From NCBI RefSeq assembly GCF_002237555.1, contig NZ_CP022540.1, forward strand, positions 992,001 to 1,056,000: a DNA stretch of 64,000 bases, read 5' to 3'. This DNA comes from Antarctobacter heliothermus. Lineage in GTDB: Bacteria > Pseudomonadota > Alphaproteobacteria > Rhodobacterales > Rhodobacteraceae. A program made the position numbers and the translations under genes. A model generated the notes under the pieces. The model made no database searches. It was not told the DNA's origin and saw nothing but the letters and a program-made list of their open reading frames with translations. How positions within the stretch are numbered: position 1 is the stretch's first letter; every line of letters begins with the position of its first letter. Shown piece by piece: positions 8,189 through 18,253 of the stretch.

Positions 8189-9490
8189 ATGATTCAGTCG
8201 AGCTATCTGATCGACCTTCTGTCGACCATCACGCAACGCAACCGATCAGGCGCACGTCTTGATGACAAACGGTCAGCACGCGCACTGTGTGACCTGCTGC
8301 TGACCGATCTGGGGGACGTGTCGTTCAGCAAGGTGTCCCGCGCGCTACTGGCGAAATACCGCGAGATGAGCGGGGCAGACAAACGCGTCTTTTTTGACAT
8401 GCTTGCGCATGATTTCGACATCGATGCCGAAACTCTGGCCCAGCTTGCCACCAACTACGCCAATTCGCGCGATCCGAAAACGCTGGCGGCGCTGACCGCC
8501 TGTGCCGAACCACCCCGGCAGGAATTGCTACGCCGCCTGAACCGGGTCGCCGGGGCCACGGCTGACCTTGTGGCGATGCGCTGTGATCTGTTGGCGATGA
8601 TTAAGGATGCGCCGCATCTGGCCGTCATTGATCAGGATTTCCTGCATCTCTTCCGGTCTTGGTTCAATCAGGGCTTTCTGGTGCTGCGTCGGATCAATTG
8701 GGACAGCCCCGCCAGCATCCTTGAAAAGATCATCGAATATGAGGCGGTACATGCCATCGACAGTTGGGATGACCTGCGCCGCCGCCTGTTGCCCGACGAC
8801 CGCCGCTGTTACGCCTATTTTCACCCCGCCATGCCGGATGAGCCGCTGATTTTTGTCGAGGTCGCCCTGACCGATGGCATCGCCAACAACATTCAGGCCG
8901 TGCTGGCAGAGGACCGCCCCGCCCTCGCCCCGGAAAAGATCAACACCGCCGTGTTCTATTCCATTTCCAACTGCCAAAAAGGGCTTCGCGGGATTTCCTT
9001 TGGCAATTCGCTGATCAAACAGGTGGTCGAGGATCTGAAAACCGCCCTGCCCCAGTTGACCACCTTTGTCACCCTGTCACCCATCCCTGGGTTTCGTCGC
9101 TGGGCGGAACAGGTGTTGCCCACCCTTTCAGAGGCAGAGTCGGCCAAACTGGCGCAGGCCATGGCAGAGGCCGAAGACGGCAAAGCCGATGATACCCTGC
9201 GCGGCTACGTCGCCCGTTATCTGATTTCCGAGAAACACAAGCGCGGCGGCCCGCTGGACCCGGTGGCGCGCTTTCACCTCGGCAATGGCGCGTTGATCCA
9301 TGACATCCACATCGGCGCGGATCGCTCAACCAACGGGCTACGGCAGTCTTGCGGCGCGATGGTCAACTACCTCTACGACCTCGCCCAGATCGACCCCAAC
9401 ATAGAGCGGCACTCGGCCTCCGGCACCGTGGCCCATACCCGCCCGCTGGCGACCCTGTTGAAATCCCACGCCGCCAAAACACAAAGCTGA
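8189..9490 (+). CDS. matA: Malonyl-CoA decarboxylase
   Basis: A 433-residue enzyme converting malonyl-CoA to acetyl-CoA and CO2. The helical N-terminal domain is followed by the acetyltransferase-like catalytic domain with HPAMPDEPLIFVEVAL, FYSISNCQKGLRGISFGN, TLSPIPGF (family catalytic serine region) and RFHLGNGA (family catalytic histidine). Bacterial members are about this length and lack organelle targeting signals, as here. It sits 9 bp before malonyl-CoA synthetase, so the pair together turns free malonate into acetyl-CoA. Confidence 0.94.
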   Translation: MIQSSYLIDLLSTITQRNRSGARLDDKRSARALCDLLLTDLGDVSFSKVSRALLAKYREMSGADKRVFFDMLAHDFDIDAETLAQLATNYANSRDPKTLAALTACAEPPRQELLRRLNRVAGATADLVAMRCDLLAMIKDAPHLAVIDQDFLHLFRSWFNQGFLVLRRINWDSPASILEKIIEYEAVHAIDSWDDLRRRLLPDDRRCYAYFHPAMPDEPLIFVEVALTDGIANNIQAVLAEDRPALAPEKINTAVFYSISNCQKGLRGISFGNSLIKQVVEDLKTALPQLTTFVTLSPIPGFRRWAEQVLPTLSEAESAKLAQAMAEAEDGKADDTLRGYVARYLISEKHKRGGPLDPVARFHLGNGALIHDIHIGADRSTNGLRQSCGAMVNYLYDLAQIDPNIERHSASGTVAHTRPLATLLKSHAAKTQS

Positions 9491-9499
9491 AAGACCGCG

Positions 9500-11008
9500 A
9501 TGACCAATCACCTTTTCGACCCGCTGTTCGGCTGTCACGCTGGCAACACCGCCCCCTTTCTGCACCTGCCCGGGGGCCAGAGCCTCAGCTATGACGACAT
9601 GCTGACCGCCTCTGCGCGGATGGCAAATGTCTTTGCCGATCTCGGCCTGCAAAAGGGCGACCGCGTCGCCGTTCAGGTGCAAAAATCCGCCCCCGCGCTG
9701 GCGGTCTACGCCGCCTGCCTGCGCGCCGGTCTGGTGCTGTTGCCGCTGAACACCGCCTACACTGCCGCCGAACTGGACTACTTTCTGAATGACGCGGAAC
9801 CCGGCCTTGTGGTCTGTGATCCCGCGCGGGCAGAGTCGATCACTCCGCTTTTGCCCAAGGGGGCCAGCCTGTTGACGATGGATACTGAAGGTGGGGGCAC
9901 CCTGACCGACCGCGCCACAGCAGCCGCACCCGATCAGCCCCCCCTGCCCTGTGGCCCCGATGATCTGGCCGCGATCCTCTATACCTCTGGGACCACGGGC
10001 CGGTCCAAGGGCGCGATGCTGACCCACGACAACCTGTTGTCCAACGCCCACGCGTTGGTCGACCTTTGGCGCTTTACGGACAAGGACGTGCTACTGCACG
10101 CGCTGCCGATCTTTCACACCCACGGGCTGTTTGTGGCGATCAATGTCTCTGCCTTGTCAGGGGCTGCGATGCTGTTCCATCCCGGCTTTCAGCTGGACGC
10201 GGTTCTGGCGGACTTGCCCCGCGCCACGGTGCTGATGGGGGTGCCGACCTTTTACACCCGGCTGCTAGGCGACGCCCGGTTCACCGGCGATCTGGTCGGG
10301 CACATGCGGCTGTTCGTCTCCGGTTCTGCCCCGCTGCTGGCCGAAACCCATGAGCAGTTCGAAACTCGCACCGGCCACCGCATCCTTGAACGCTATGGTA
10401 TGACCGAAACCAATATGAACGTCTCCAACCCCTATGACGCTGAACGTCGCGCCGGGACCGTCGGGTTTCCGCTGCCGGGGGTCGAATTGCGCATCACCAA
10501 TCCGCAGACCGGAGAGATCCTGCCCGACGGTGAGATCGGCATGATAGAGGTGCGCGGGCCGAACGTATTCAAAGGCTACTGGCGGATGCCGGAAAAGACG
10601 GCAGAGGAATTGCGCGACACTGGCTTCTTCATCACCGGCGACCTCGGCCAGATCGACAAGGACGGCTATGTCGCTATCGTTGGTCGGCAAAAGGACCTGA
10701 TCATCTCGGGCGGCTACAACATTTATCCCAAAGAGATTGAGGTGCTGCTGGACGCCCTGCCAGGCGTCGCGGAATCCGCTGTTGTCGGTGTGCCGGATGC
10801 GGATTTCGGCGAGGCGGTGATTGCCGCCATAGTCCCCTCACCCGGTACCACCCCCGACCCCGACGCGCTGCTAGAGGCCCTGCGCCCGCAACTAGCCCGG
10901 TTCAAACACCCTCGCGCCATCCACCTGCTGAAGGAACTGCCGCGCAACACCATGGGCAAGGTCCAGAAAAACCTGCTGCGCGACCAATTCTCCGCGCAGA
11001 TAGCCTGA
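9500..11008 (+). CDS. matB: Malonyl-CoA synthetase (acyl-CoA ligase)
   Basis: A 502-residue member of the adenylate-forming family that activates malonate with ATP and CoA. The P-loop-like motif YTSGTTGRSKG is near residue 157-167, followed by ERYGMTETNMN and GDLGQIDKDGYVAIVGRQKD. The C-terminal catalytic lysine is in LPRNTMGKVQKN. Closest recognisable type is MatB, supported by the neighbouring malonyl-CoA decarboxylase. No GntR-type MatR regulator is seen nearby. A 93-bp GC-rich gap with dyads but no T-tract separates it from the convergent hemY-like gene. Confidence 0.92.
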   Translation: MTNHLFDPLFGCHAGNTAPFLHLPGGQSLSYDDMLTASARMANVFADLGLQKGDRVAVQVQKSAPALAVYAACLRAGLVLLPLNTAYTAAELDYFLNDAEPGLVVCDPARAESITPLLPKGASLLTMDTEGGGTLTDRATAAAPDQPPLPCGPDDLAAILYTSGTTGRSKGAMLTHDNLLSNAHALVDLWRFTDKDVLLHALPIFHTHGLFVAINVSALSGAAMLFHPGFQLDAVLADLPRATVLMGVPTFYTRLLGDARFTGDLVGHMRLFVSGSAPLLAETHEQFETRTGHRILERYGMTETNMNVSNPYDAERRAGTVGFPLPGVELRITNPQTGEILPDGEIGMIEVRGPNVFKGYWRMPEKTAEELRDTGFFITGDLGQIDKDGYVAIVGRQKDLIISGGYNIYPKEIEVLLDALPGVAESAVVGVPDADFGEAVIAAIVPSPGTTPDPDALLEALRPQLARFKHPRAIHLLKELPRNTMGKVQKNLLRDQFSAQIA

Positions 11009-11101
11009 ACGGTCCAATTCTCAGGGCCACTCCGGCACACCGGGCCCTTCGTCCACCGTGGGCCCCGTGTCCACGAACGCGGGGCCGCGTGGGAAAAGAC
11101 G

Positions 11102-12643
11102 CTACTTTGCGTCTTCTTTTACAGGGGTTTCGGCCTCGATCACTTCGGCATCTTCCGGCTCGGACACTGGCGGCTTGGCCGCTGTCGGGGCGGCGGTTGC
11201 GGGCATGTCGGGACCGACGTCGATCACCTCGGGGGTGTCTCCGACCTCGTCAGACTTGTCCTCCAGCGCGCTGCCGATGATCAGCGGCAGCATGTTGGCC
11301 CCTGCGGGCAGCACCACTTCGGATTGCGGCGGTGTGGTCCAGCTGAGCGTGTCAAAGGCCGAGCAGTTGGAACAGATCGGTGCCCAGTCCGCGTGGATGG
11401 CGTTACACTTGTCACAGACCCATTGCGGACCGCGCGACGCGGTCAATGCCTTGGCCAGCCAGCCGCGGATCACCGCGTCCTTGGCGCCTTCGCCCTTTTC
11501 GATGGCTGCCATGATCGCCAGCACGCGGGCGTCCGCGTCCTTTTCGACCAGATCGCCCAGCGCGCGACGCGCCTCGGGGAAATTCTCAGCGGTCAGGTTC
11601 AGTTCGGCCTTGAGCAGTTTGGTCTCACGGTGGTCGGGCTGAATTCGGGTGAGCTGGACAAACCGCTGAACCCGCTCGTCCGGGGTCTCATTCGGTTCGA
11701 TCGCGGCAAAGGCGGCGGCAAGGTCGGGATGAGGATGCGATTCCCAGGCCTTTTTGATCACCTTCATCGCGTTACGCTTGCGCCCCTGATCGATATAGGC
11801 GCGCGCGGCCAATGCCGCAGCGGGGATCAGATCGGGAGAGGCGCGGTTGGCCTCGATCGCGGCCTCGGCGGCCTTACCGCTGGCCTCCGGATCGTCGATC
11901 TCTGTCGCCGAAGACAGCGCCAGAACAGCATCGCGGCGGCGATAGACATCGCGCGGCAGCGCGCCGTGTTTCAGCTTGGCCGCCAAAGTTTTACGCGCGC
12001 CGGACCAGTCGTGCTTTTCCGCCTGCAACTGCAACAACGTGTCCTGCACTTCGGTGTGTTTGGGCTTGATGGCAAAGGCGCGTTCGGCCAATTGCAGCGC
12101 CGTATCGGTGTCGCCGCTGGCCAGCTTTTGCTTCATGATGCCGCGAATGCCGACAAACCGCGTGCTGTCATTTTTCAGCAGGCGTTTGTAGACCTCTTCG
12201 GCCTTGCGGTTGTCGCCGACCATTTCCGCCGCCTGCGCGGTGATCAGATCGGTCAACTCTGGCTTGTGCAGGTATTTTTCCGCCTTGGTGGCCTTGGCAA
12301 TCGCCAGACGCCCCTCACCGGAAGACAGTGCCATCATGCCCTCGGACAAGGCCTGAAAGCCTTTGCGCTCCCGGTTGCGGTCGAAATAGCGGCTGAGTGC
12401 GGTGTCATCGCCGTTAATGAACTTCAGTGTGGCGATCACCAGTCCGAACAGCTTGAAGAACAGCCAGACGACAAAGACAAGGACAACGGCAGCTATCACC
12501 GATTGCAGCGGGCCAAGGGTGAATTCCATCCCCGCGACGGTGACCTGAATCCCCCCCGAGCTTTCCAGCAGATAGCCAGCGCCAAGGGCCAGGGCCGCGA
12601 CCAGCGCGACGAACACAACGATCTTGATTAGTGACCAAAGCAT
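11102..12643 (-). CDS. hemY: HemY-like TPR membrane protein with C-terminal zinc ribbon
   Basis: A 513-residue inner-membrane protein. Two N-terminal membrane helices (about 5-25 and 45-70) form the HemY_N domain and are followed by TPR-like helices (110-385). A zinc-ribbon of Cys410-Cys413-Cys424-Cys427 follows, then an acidic, proline-rich tail. This is the Gram-negative HemY, not the protoporphyrinogen oxidase of Gram-positives; its exact biochemical role in heme synthesis is not settled. It is the last gene of an operon with hemD and a mitofilin-like gene, the usual alphaproteobacterial order. Confidence 0.88.
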   Translation of the reverse strand: MLWSLIKIVVFVALVAALALGAGYLLESSGGIQVTVAGMEFTLGPLQSVIAAVVLVFVVWLFFKLFGLVIATLKFINGDDTALSRYFDRNRERKGFQALSEGMMALSSGEGRLAIAKATKAEKYLHKPELTDLITAQAAEMVGDNRKAEEVYKRLLKNDSTRFVGIRGIMKQKLASGDTDTALQLAERAFAIKPKHTEVQDTLLQLQAEKHDWSGARKTLAAKLKHGALPRDVYRRRDAVLALSSATEIDDPEASGKAAEAAIEANRASPDLIPAAALAARAYIDQGRKRNAMKVIKKAWESHPHPDLAAAFAAIEPNETPDERVQRFVQLTRIQPDHRETKLLKAELNLTAENFPEARRALGDLVEKDADARVLAIMAAIEKGEGAKDAVIRGWLAKALTASRGPQWVCDKCNAIHADWAPICSNCSAFDTLSWTTPPQSEVVLPAGANMLPLIIGSALEDKSDEVGDTPEVIDVGPDMPATAAPTAAKPPVSEPEDAEVIEAETPVKEDAK

Positions 12644-12654
12644 GGTTCCGACCC

Positions 12655-14103
12655 TTATTCCTGGTTCAGTGTCTGGGTGAGATCGGCAGTGGCGGCGAGG
12701 GCATCGCGCCGCAACCGGGCCATCGCCACCCAGTCCGACATTTCATTCTGTGCCGCCTCCGGCAGCATCTCGACCTCGGTCAAGACAGTATTCAGATCGC
12801 CATTGCGCAGCGCCGCTTCGGCGCGCGATAGGACCGCATCGGGATCGCTGCCTTCGCGGGGCGTGACAGAGCGCGCGCCAAGCTGGTTGCGCAGAAAGCC
12901 CCCGACACCCCCCGCATCCGGGGCGTCGACAGCGTTGGCGCGGGCCACTGCCAGTGCGTCACGCGCCGCGTCGGGAAAGCTGGAAATCAGGGCAGACGCC
13001 GTGGGCAGGCCGTCCTGTGCTCCCTCAACCAGTGGTCCCGGCACGTCCACGCCATTTGCCGTCAACACAGCCAGCGGTTCGGCATAGGGCTGACCGTCAC
13101 GGGCGCGGGTGGTGAGATCGGCAAGAGCGACGCGGCTGGCGGCAAGGGTGGCGCGAGTTTCGGCGCTTTGCTCGGACGCGCGGGCGCGTTCTGCCATTGC
13201 CTCGATTTCCTTGCGTGCCGCCTCCATCGTGGCCAGTTGATCGGCCTGCGCGGCGGCGATGGCGGCCTTTTGGGCTGCAACATCAGCCTTGAGCGTCTCC
13301 AGCTCGCGTTCATAGGCTGCAACGGTGTCCGGCGACACGGCATCGACCAGCGGTTGTTTCTCGATCGACGTTAGCCGGATGTCCAAAGCCGTAGCCTTGT
13401 CGCTGAGGCCGGTCAGCTTGGTGTCCAGCGCCGCAAGCGACGTCTGAAGCTCGCCAAGCCCACCCTCCAGCGCGGTGACAGAGGTGCCAAGCGGGGCAAG
13501 GTCGATCTTGCCCAGTGCCTCATCCGTGGTTGTCGCCCGATTGGTCAGCGTTTCGATCTGCTCGCCCTGCGACAGCAACGCAGCGCGGGTTTCCGAGACA
13601 AAGGGATCCTCGATCTCATCTGCGCCGCCCATGAAGGGCAGATCAGGATAGCTGCCCGCGACAAAGCCCAGCCCGGCGGCGACGACACCGCCCAGCACCA
13701 TCGGCATGAAACCGCCTTTGCGGTCTACCACCGTTTCCCGGACCACCTGCGGCGCGGCAGCGGCCATCATCGGGTCGGTGTCAATCTCGGGCGCGGCGGC
13801 ATCGGCCACCAACGTGTCCTCATAGGGGGCCGCATCCAGAAAGTCGTCCCCGATACTTACGGGATCGCTGTCTGCCGGGTCGCCGGTTTCCAACATCGGT
13901 TCCGCGACGGTGTCGTCGCCATCCTGTGCCCGAAAGGTATCTTCAACAACATCCGTCGGCGCATCCGTCAGGCTGTCGTTGCCGTCGACACCTGGCAGGG
14001 AGTCCGTTGTTTCCGGCGCGTCAGGTGTCAGCGCATCCGCCTCAGGCGGGCTGTCTTTTGCCGCACCCTTGTCGGCGGGCTTATCCTTGATCGACTTCGC
14101 CAC
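12655..14103 (-). CDS. Mitofilin-like inner-membrane protein (COG4223 type)
   Basis: About 482 residues. The N-terminal 110 residues are acidic, proline-rich and low-complexity. One membrane helix (around FMPMVLGGVVAAGLGFVAGS) follows, then a long coiled coil (about 150-310) and a C-terminal helical domain resembling mitofilin/Mic60. This architecture and the place between hemD and hemY fit the alphaproteobacterial Mic60 homologue implicated in membrane shaping. GTG 14103 is favoured because GAGGGG lies about 9 nt upstream; another GTG at 14136 is possible but has no comparable site. Translation is probably coupled to hemY, 11 bp downstream. Confidence 0.83.
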   Translation of the reverse strand: MAKSIKDKPADKGAAKDSPPEADALTPDAPETTDSLPGVDGNDSLTDAPTDVVEDTFRAQDGDDTVAEPMLETGDPADSDPVSIGDDFLDAAPYEDTLVADAAAPEIDTDPMMAAAAPQVVRETVVDRKGGFMPMVLGGVVAAGLGFVAGSYPDLPFMGGADEIEDPFVSETRAALLSQGEQIETLTNRATTTDEALGKIDLAPLGTSVTALEGGLGELQTSLAALDTKLTGLSDKATALDIRLTSIEKQPLVDAVSPDTVAAYERELETLKADVAAQKAAIAAAQADQLATMEAARKEIEAMAERARASEQSAETRATLAASRVALADLTTRARDGQPYAEPLAVLTANGVDVPGPLVEGAQDGLPTASALISSFPDAARDALAVARANAVDAPDAGGVGGFLRNQLGARSVTPREGSDPDAVLSRAEAALRNGDLNTVLTEVEMLPEAAQNEMSDWVAMARLRRDALAATADLTQTLNQE

Positions 14104-14150
14104 TTGATCAGTTCCCCTCGCATACCAACGGTCCACATAGGTCGACCGGC

Positions 14151-14882
14151 TTAAAAATCACCTGCCTCTGCCCGTTTGAGGAGGTCCAGGACGACTTCTC
14201 TCATTGCCACCGACTCGGGCCGCGCAGCCACTTTCAGGTCCTGTTTATGCAGCGACCCGAGCGCGTTGACCACAGCTTCGCTCATGGCCGCGACAAGAAG
14301 AGGCGCTTGTGCGCGTTCCTGCGCCAGCAATTCAGCCGTTCGCGGGGAAAAGACCGGCACAATCACGGGGGCCGGTCCCATCAGCGCGGCGCGCGCCTCT
14401 GCGGACAGGGGCTGTGCCGGTTGGTCGTAGATCACGTCAGACTCGCAGGTCAGGCCAGCCATGGTCAGGCGTGCCGCCACATCGCCGCGTGTGTGCCGCC
14501 CGTGCAGATGCAACAACGGCACGGCCGGGCTGTGGGCGATCAGCCAGTTGATCAGGTCATCCGCCGCGCCGCCTGCGCTATGGGCACGCATCCCCGCCGC
14601 CTCGGACGCCCGCGCAGTGGTATCTCCAACGGTATAAACGGGCAGATCGCGCCGACCGCCCTGCGCCAACCAAACCGCGACCCCATTGGCAGAGGTAAAG
14701 ATCAGTCCGCCTGCCGCCGAGGCATCCGGCAGCGATCCCGTCGCCTCAATCCGGAAAAGCGGCGAGATCACGGTGTCAAACCGCAGCCCAAAGTCCCCGC
14801 ATTGTTCCGCAAACCGGGCCGAGGCTGCCTCTGGCCGGGTCAGGAGGAGAATGGGCAGCGGTCTGTTCAACGGTCCGGGCAT
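14151..14882 (-). CDS. hemD: Uroporphyrinogen-III synthase
   Basis: A 243-residue cytosolic enzyme that cyclises hydroxymethylbilane to uroporphyrinogen III. It begins [18 protein letters not shown] and has [20 protein letters not shown] and [12 protein letters not shown], the conserved landmarks of this otherwise divergent family. GGAGG lies 6 nt before the ATG; the longer open frame is antisense to tsaD. It is divergent from tsaD with a 73-bp gap. The neighbouring mitofilin-like and HemY-like genes support the assignment. hemC is not in the window. Confidence 0.9.
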   Translation of the reverse strand: MPGPLNRPLPILLLTRPEAASARFAEQCGDFGLRFDTVISPLFRIEATGSLPDASAAGGLIFTSANGVAVWLAQGGRRDLPVYTVGDTTARASEAAGMRAHSAGGAADDLINWLIAHSPAVPLLHLHGRHTRGDVAARLTMAGLTCESDVIYDQPAQPLSAEARAALMGPAPVIVPVFSPRTAELLAQERAQAPLLVAAMSEAVVNALGSLHKQDLKVAARPESVAMREVVLDLLKRAEAGDF

Positions 14883-14955
14883 CGGGCCTCCGGGATTGTG
14901 GCGCGCGCCGGGTGGTGCTACCTGCAGGCGCCATGCAACGCAACGGGAACCGCCG

Positions 14956-16035
14956 ATGTCCGCTCCCCTGATCCTGGGTCTAGAAAGCAGCTGCGACGAC
15001 AGCGCCGCCGCCCTGCTGCGCGGGCGTGAGGTCTTGGCCTCTGTCGTAAAAGGGCAGGCCGACCTGCATGCAGGATTTGGCGGCGTTGTTCCAGAGATCG
15101 CCGCCCGCGCCCATGCCGAGCGGCTGGACCTGTGCGTCGAAGAGGCACTGGCTGAGGCCGGGGTGACATTACGCAACGTCGATGCCATCGCGGTGACGTC
15201 CGGTCCGGGTCTTATCGGGGGGGTGCTGTCGGGGGTGATGCTGGCCAAAGGGCTGGCCACCGGATTGGGGGTGCCATTGGTGGGGGTGAACCACCTGGCA
15301 GGACATGCGCTGACGCCGCGCCTGACCGATGATCTGGCCTATCCCTACTTGATGCTGCTGGTCTCTGGCGGGCATTGCCAGTTCCTGATCGTGCGCGGGG
15401 CGGATGATTTCACCCGCCTTGGCGGCACCATCGACGACGCGCCGGGTGAGGCATTCGACAAGACCGCGCGCCTGCTTGGCCTGCCGCAACCGGGCGGGCC
15501 ATCGGTTGAGACCACAGCGCGAGAGGGCGATGATAAACGGTTCCGCTTTCCGCGCCCGCTGCTGGACCGTCCCGGTTGTGACCTGTCCTTTTCGGGGCTG
15601 AAGACCGCGTTGTTGCGGCAGCGTGATCAGTTGATCGCGGAACAGGGCGGGTTGCGCCGTCAGGACGTGGCCGACCTGTGCGCCGGATTTCAGGCCGCTG
15701 TGCGCGATGTGCTCGCGCTCAAGGCGCGGCGCGCCATTGCCGCCTATCTGGAAGAGGCCCCCGCAGAACCCGCGCTGGCCGTCGCCGGGGGCGTCGCCGC
15801 AAACCAGACACTGCGCGACGCGCTGCAAACCGTTTGCTCCGAAACCGGCCTGCGATTCACTGCCCCCCCGCTGAGCCTGTGTACCGACAACGCCGCGATG
15901 ATCGCCTATGCGGGTGGCGCGTTGCTGGCATCCGGTGTGACCCACGACATGACCCTTTCCGCACGCCCGCGCTGGCCGCTGGACAAACAGGCCGCGCCGC
16001 TGGTCGGATCGGGCAAGAAAGGCGCCAAGGCATGA
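14956..16035 (+). CDS. tsaD: tRNA N6-adenosine threonylcarbamoyltransferase
   Basis: A 359-residue ASKHA-fold protein that transfers the threonylcarbamoyl group onto A37 of ANN-decoding tRNAs. Family marks are [14 protein letters not shown] at the N-terminus, the metal-binding NHLAGH (His113, His117), [33 protein letters not shown] and [10 protein letters not shown]. Its partner TsaE is encoded at 29975. The stop overlaps the gpsA start (ATGA), so tsaD and gpsA are co-translated. Confidence 0.96.
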   Translation: MSAPLILGLESSCDDSAAALLRGREVLASVVKGQADLHAGFGGVVPEIAARAHAERLDLCVEEALAEAGVTLRNVDAIAVTSGPGLIGGVLSGVMLAKGLATGLGVPLVGVNHLAGHALTPRLTDDLAYPYLMLLVSGGHCQFLIVRGADDFTRLGGTIDDAPGEAFDKTARLLGLPQPGGPSVETTAREGDDKRFRFPRPLLDRPGCDLSFSGLKTALLRQRDQLIAEQGGLRRQDVADLCAGFQAAVRDVLALKARRAIAAYLEEAPAEPALAVAGGVAANQTLRDALQTVCSETGLRFTAPPLSLCTDNAAMIAYAGGALLASGVTHDMTLSARPRWPLDKQAAPLVGSGKKGAKA

Positions 16036-16982
16036 GCGTCGCGGTCCTTGGCGCGGGGGCCTTTGGCACCGCTCTGGCGGTGGCGCTGGGACGCAAGGAG
16101 CCGGTGACGTTGTGGGCACGAGATGTGAGGGCGATGCAGGATTCGCGCCAAAGCCCGCGTCTGCCCGGCGTCACCCTGCCCGACAGCGTGACGATCACCG
16201 ACGATCTGGGGCAGGCGGCGGCCTGCGGCACACTTCTGCTGTCGGTCCCGATGCAACAACTCTCACGCCTGCTGGACCAGATCATGACACCGACGCGGGG
16301 CCACGCGCTGGTTGCCTGTTGCAAGGGCATCGACCTGACCGAGGGCGTCGGCCCATCGGCGTTGATAACCCGGCACCAACCGGACGCGACCCCCGCCGTT
16401 TTGACCGGCCCCAGCTTTGCCGCCGATATCGCGCGCGGGTTGCCGACGGCACTGACGCTGGCCTGCAGTGATGAGGCCACGGGGCGGGCGGTGCAGGCGC
16501 AACTGTCGACGCCGGTTCTGCGACTGTATCGCAGCGACGACATGATCGGTGCGGAATTGGGCGGCGCGTTGAAGAACGTGATCGCCATTGCCTGCGGCGC
16601 CTGCATCGGTGCCGGATTGGGCGACAGTGCTCGTGCCGCGCTGATGACGCGCGGCTTTGCCGAAATGGTGCGGCTGGCGGCGGCATTGGGCGCGCAGGCG
16701 GATACCCTGTCCGGCCTGTCCGGCCTTGGCGATCTGACGCTGACCTGCACCTCTGACCTGTCGCGCAACTATCGCTTTGGCCTGTCACTGGGACGCGGCG
16801 AACCGTTCGACCCCGCTGTAACCGTCGAAGGCGCCGCCACCGCGCAGGCCGCCGCACAACTGGCCTTGGATCACGCAATTCCACTGCCCGTCTGCACCGC
16901 CGTCTCTGACCTGACCCAAGGCCGCTTGACCGTGCGCCAAGCGATGAACACCCTGCTTTCCAGACCTCTGAAGGATGAATGA
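16032..16982 (+). CDS. gpsA: Glycerol-3-phosphate dehydrogenase [NAD(P)+]
   Basis: A 316-residue enzyme making sn-glycerol 3-phosphate for phospholipids from dihydroxyacetone phosphate. The Rossmann motif [11 protein letters not shown] is at residues 6-16, CCKGI carries Lys98, [13 protein letters not shown] carries catalytic Lys181, and [12 protein letters not shown] follows. Length is standard. It overlaps tsaD by 4 bp and is followed immediately by a YciI gene. Confidence 0.96.
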   Translation: MSVAVLGAGAFGTALAVALGRKEPVTLWARDVRAMQDSRQSPRLPGVTLPDSVTITDDLGQAAACGTLLLSVPMQQLSRLLDQIMTPTRGHALVACCKGIDLTEGVGPSALITRHQPDATPAVLTGPSFAADIARGLPTALTLACSDEATGRAVQAQLSTPVLRLYRSDDMIGAELGGALKNVIAIACGACIGAGLGDSARAALMTRGFAEMVRLAAALGAQADTLSGLSGLGDLTLTCTSDLSRNYRFGLSLGRGEPFDPAVTVEGAATAQAAAQLALDHAIPLPVCTAVSDLTQGRLTVRQAMNTLLSRPLKDE

Positions 16983-16983
16983 C

Positions 16984-17250
16984 ATGCTGATTGCCCTCAT
17001 TGCCCACGACAAACCCGGTGCCCTGCAAATCCGCAAGGACACCCGCGACGCGCATCTTGAATACCTCAAGGCCACCAATGTCTCGCAGGCAGGGCCGCTG
17101 CTGGACAATGAGGGCGGCATGATCGGGTCTTTGATCGTCCTCGACGTGGCCGACATGGCGGCGGCAAAGGAATGGGCGGCCAATGACCCCTACGCCAAGG
17201 CCGGTCTGTTCGAAAACGTCACGCTGACCGCGTGGAAAAAGGTGATCTGA
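16984..17250 (+). CDS. YciI family protein
   Basis: An 88-residue single-domain YciI protein (starts MLIALIAHDKPGALQ; conserved Asp/His segment RDAHLEYL; ASQ-like AGPLLDNEGGMIGSL). YciI proteins are small dimeric alpha-beta barrels with no agreed reaction. ATG 16984 is preferred over one at 16975 because AAGGA lies 8 nt before it and families start here. Its stop overlaps the EVE gene start (TGATG). Confidence 0.88.
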   Translation: MLIALIAHDKPGALQIRKDTRDAHLEYLKATNVSQAGPLLDNEGGMIGSLIVLDVADMAAAKEWAANDPYAKAGLFENVTLTAWKKVI

Positions 17251-17669
17251 TGCGCTACTGGCTGTTCAAGTCCGAGCCGTCGACCTGGTCCTGGAACGAC
17301 CAGCGCACCAAGGGCGACGCGGGTGAGGAATGGGACGGGGTGCGGAACTATCAGGCGCGCAATTTCATGCGCGAGATGGCAGTGGGCGACCGGGGCTTTT
17401 TCTACCATTCGCAAAAGGAAAAAGCGATTGTTGGCACCGTCGAGGTGATCGCCGAGGCTCATCCCGACAGCAGCACCGATGATGAGCGGTGGGAATGCGT
17501 GGACATCAAGGCGCTGGACACCGCGCCGACCCCGGTCACTCTGGATGAGATCAAGGCCAACCCGCGACTGGCAGAAATGGTGCTGATCAAAAACTCACGC
17601 CTGTCGGTTCAGCCGGTGACGGATGCGGAATGGGCTGTGATCTGCGGTCTGGCCGGGTTGACCGACTGA
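17250..17669 (+). CDS. EVE domain-containing protein
   Basis: A 139-residue EVE/PUA-like fold protein (MRYWLFKSEPSTWSWNDQ at the start, WDGVRNYQARNFM, GDRGFFYHS, LIKNSRLSVQPV). The family includes human THYN1 and is thought to read modified bases in DNA or RNA. A stand-alone EVE after tsaD-gpsA-yciI is the usual arrangement in Rhodobacterales. The shared base of TGATG shows translational coupling. The ligand is unknown. Confidence 0.9.
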   Translation: MRYWLFKSEPSTWSWNDQRTKGDAGEEWDGVRNYQARNFMREMAVGDRGFFYHSQKEKAIVGTVEVIAEAHPDSSTDDERWECVDIKALDTAPTPVTLDEIKANPRLAEMVLIKNSRLSVQPVTDAEWAVICGLAGLTD

Positions 17670-17835
17670 CTTCTGTCGCCTCCCCAAAGGAAGGGACAGC
17701 CGTTCAGATCTGTTGAAGGGTTCGCAGATTTCACGCAAAGTGGGTCAGGTCGCGCAGCACGCGGGGTCAGCTGTCTTGTCTGACCCGACAGCGGTGTCCG
17801 GGGCCTGATGCAACCGGAAACCGGAGCCCCGAGAC

Positions 17836-18234
17836 ATGTTGGAAATCGTAAACGTTTTGGTCGCCGCCCTTGTCGCCTTTGGCTTGGGCGCTGTCTGGTA
17901 CATGGCGTTAGCAAACCCGTGGAAAGCCGCGTCAGGCGTCAAATGTGACGCGGACGGCAATCCCGAAGGCGGTCAAAGCCCGATGCTGTTCGGGTTCACA
18001 TTTGTCATGCAACTGGTCGTTGCCGGCATGATGCGGCATGTCTTTGCCTCCAGCGGGATCGACTCCGTCGGCAGCGGATTGTTGTCGGGCGCAGGCATCG
18101 GCCTGTTTTTCATCGCGCCGTGGGTTGCGATCAACAATGCCTACGGGATGCGTCCTCCAATGCTGACGATAATCGACGGCGGATACGCGGTGCTGGCCTG
18201 CGCAATGATGGGGGTTGTGCTGACACTGTTTTGA
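17836..18234 (+). CDS. DUF1761 family membrane protein
   Basis: A 132-residue membrane protein with four hydrophobic helices (about 4-26, 50-70, 80-103, 110-132). Family features seen are FGLGAVWYMALANPW at the start, GMMRHVFA, and IGLFFIAPWVAINNAYG and IDGGYAVLAC later. DUF1761 has no established function. It stands alone, 166 bp after the EVE gene; the gap has GC-rich dyads but no clear terminator. Confidence 0.85.
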   Translation: MLEIVNVLVAALVAFGLGAVWYMALANPWKAASGVKCDADGNPEGGQSPMLFGFTFVMQLVVAGMMRHVFASSGIDSVGSGLLSGAGIGLFFIAPWVAINNAYGMRPPMLTIIDGGYAVLACAMMGVVLTLF

Positions 18235-18253
18235 AAAGCGCAGCGATCCAAAC

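Noticed and set aside
11009..11101. Terminator between matB and the HemY-like gene
   Set aside because: The gap has GC-rich inverted sequences (GGCCCCG with CGGGGCC), but no T-tract follows on either strand, so I did not call a terminator.
11324..12631. A 435-residue frame antisense to the HemY-like gene
   Set aside because: The HemY-like protein has clear membrane helices, TPR region and zinc ribbon; the opposite frame has none of these.
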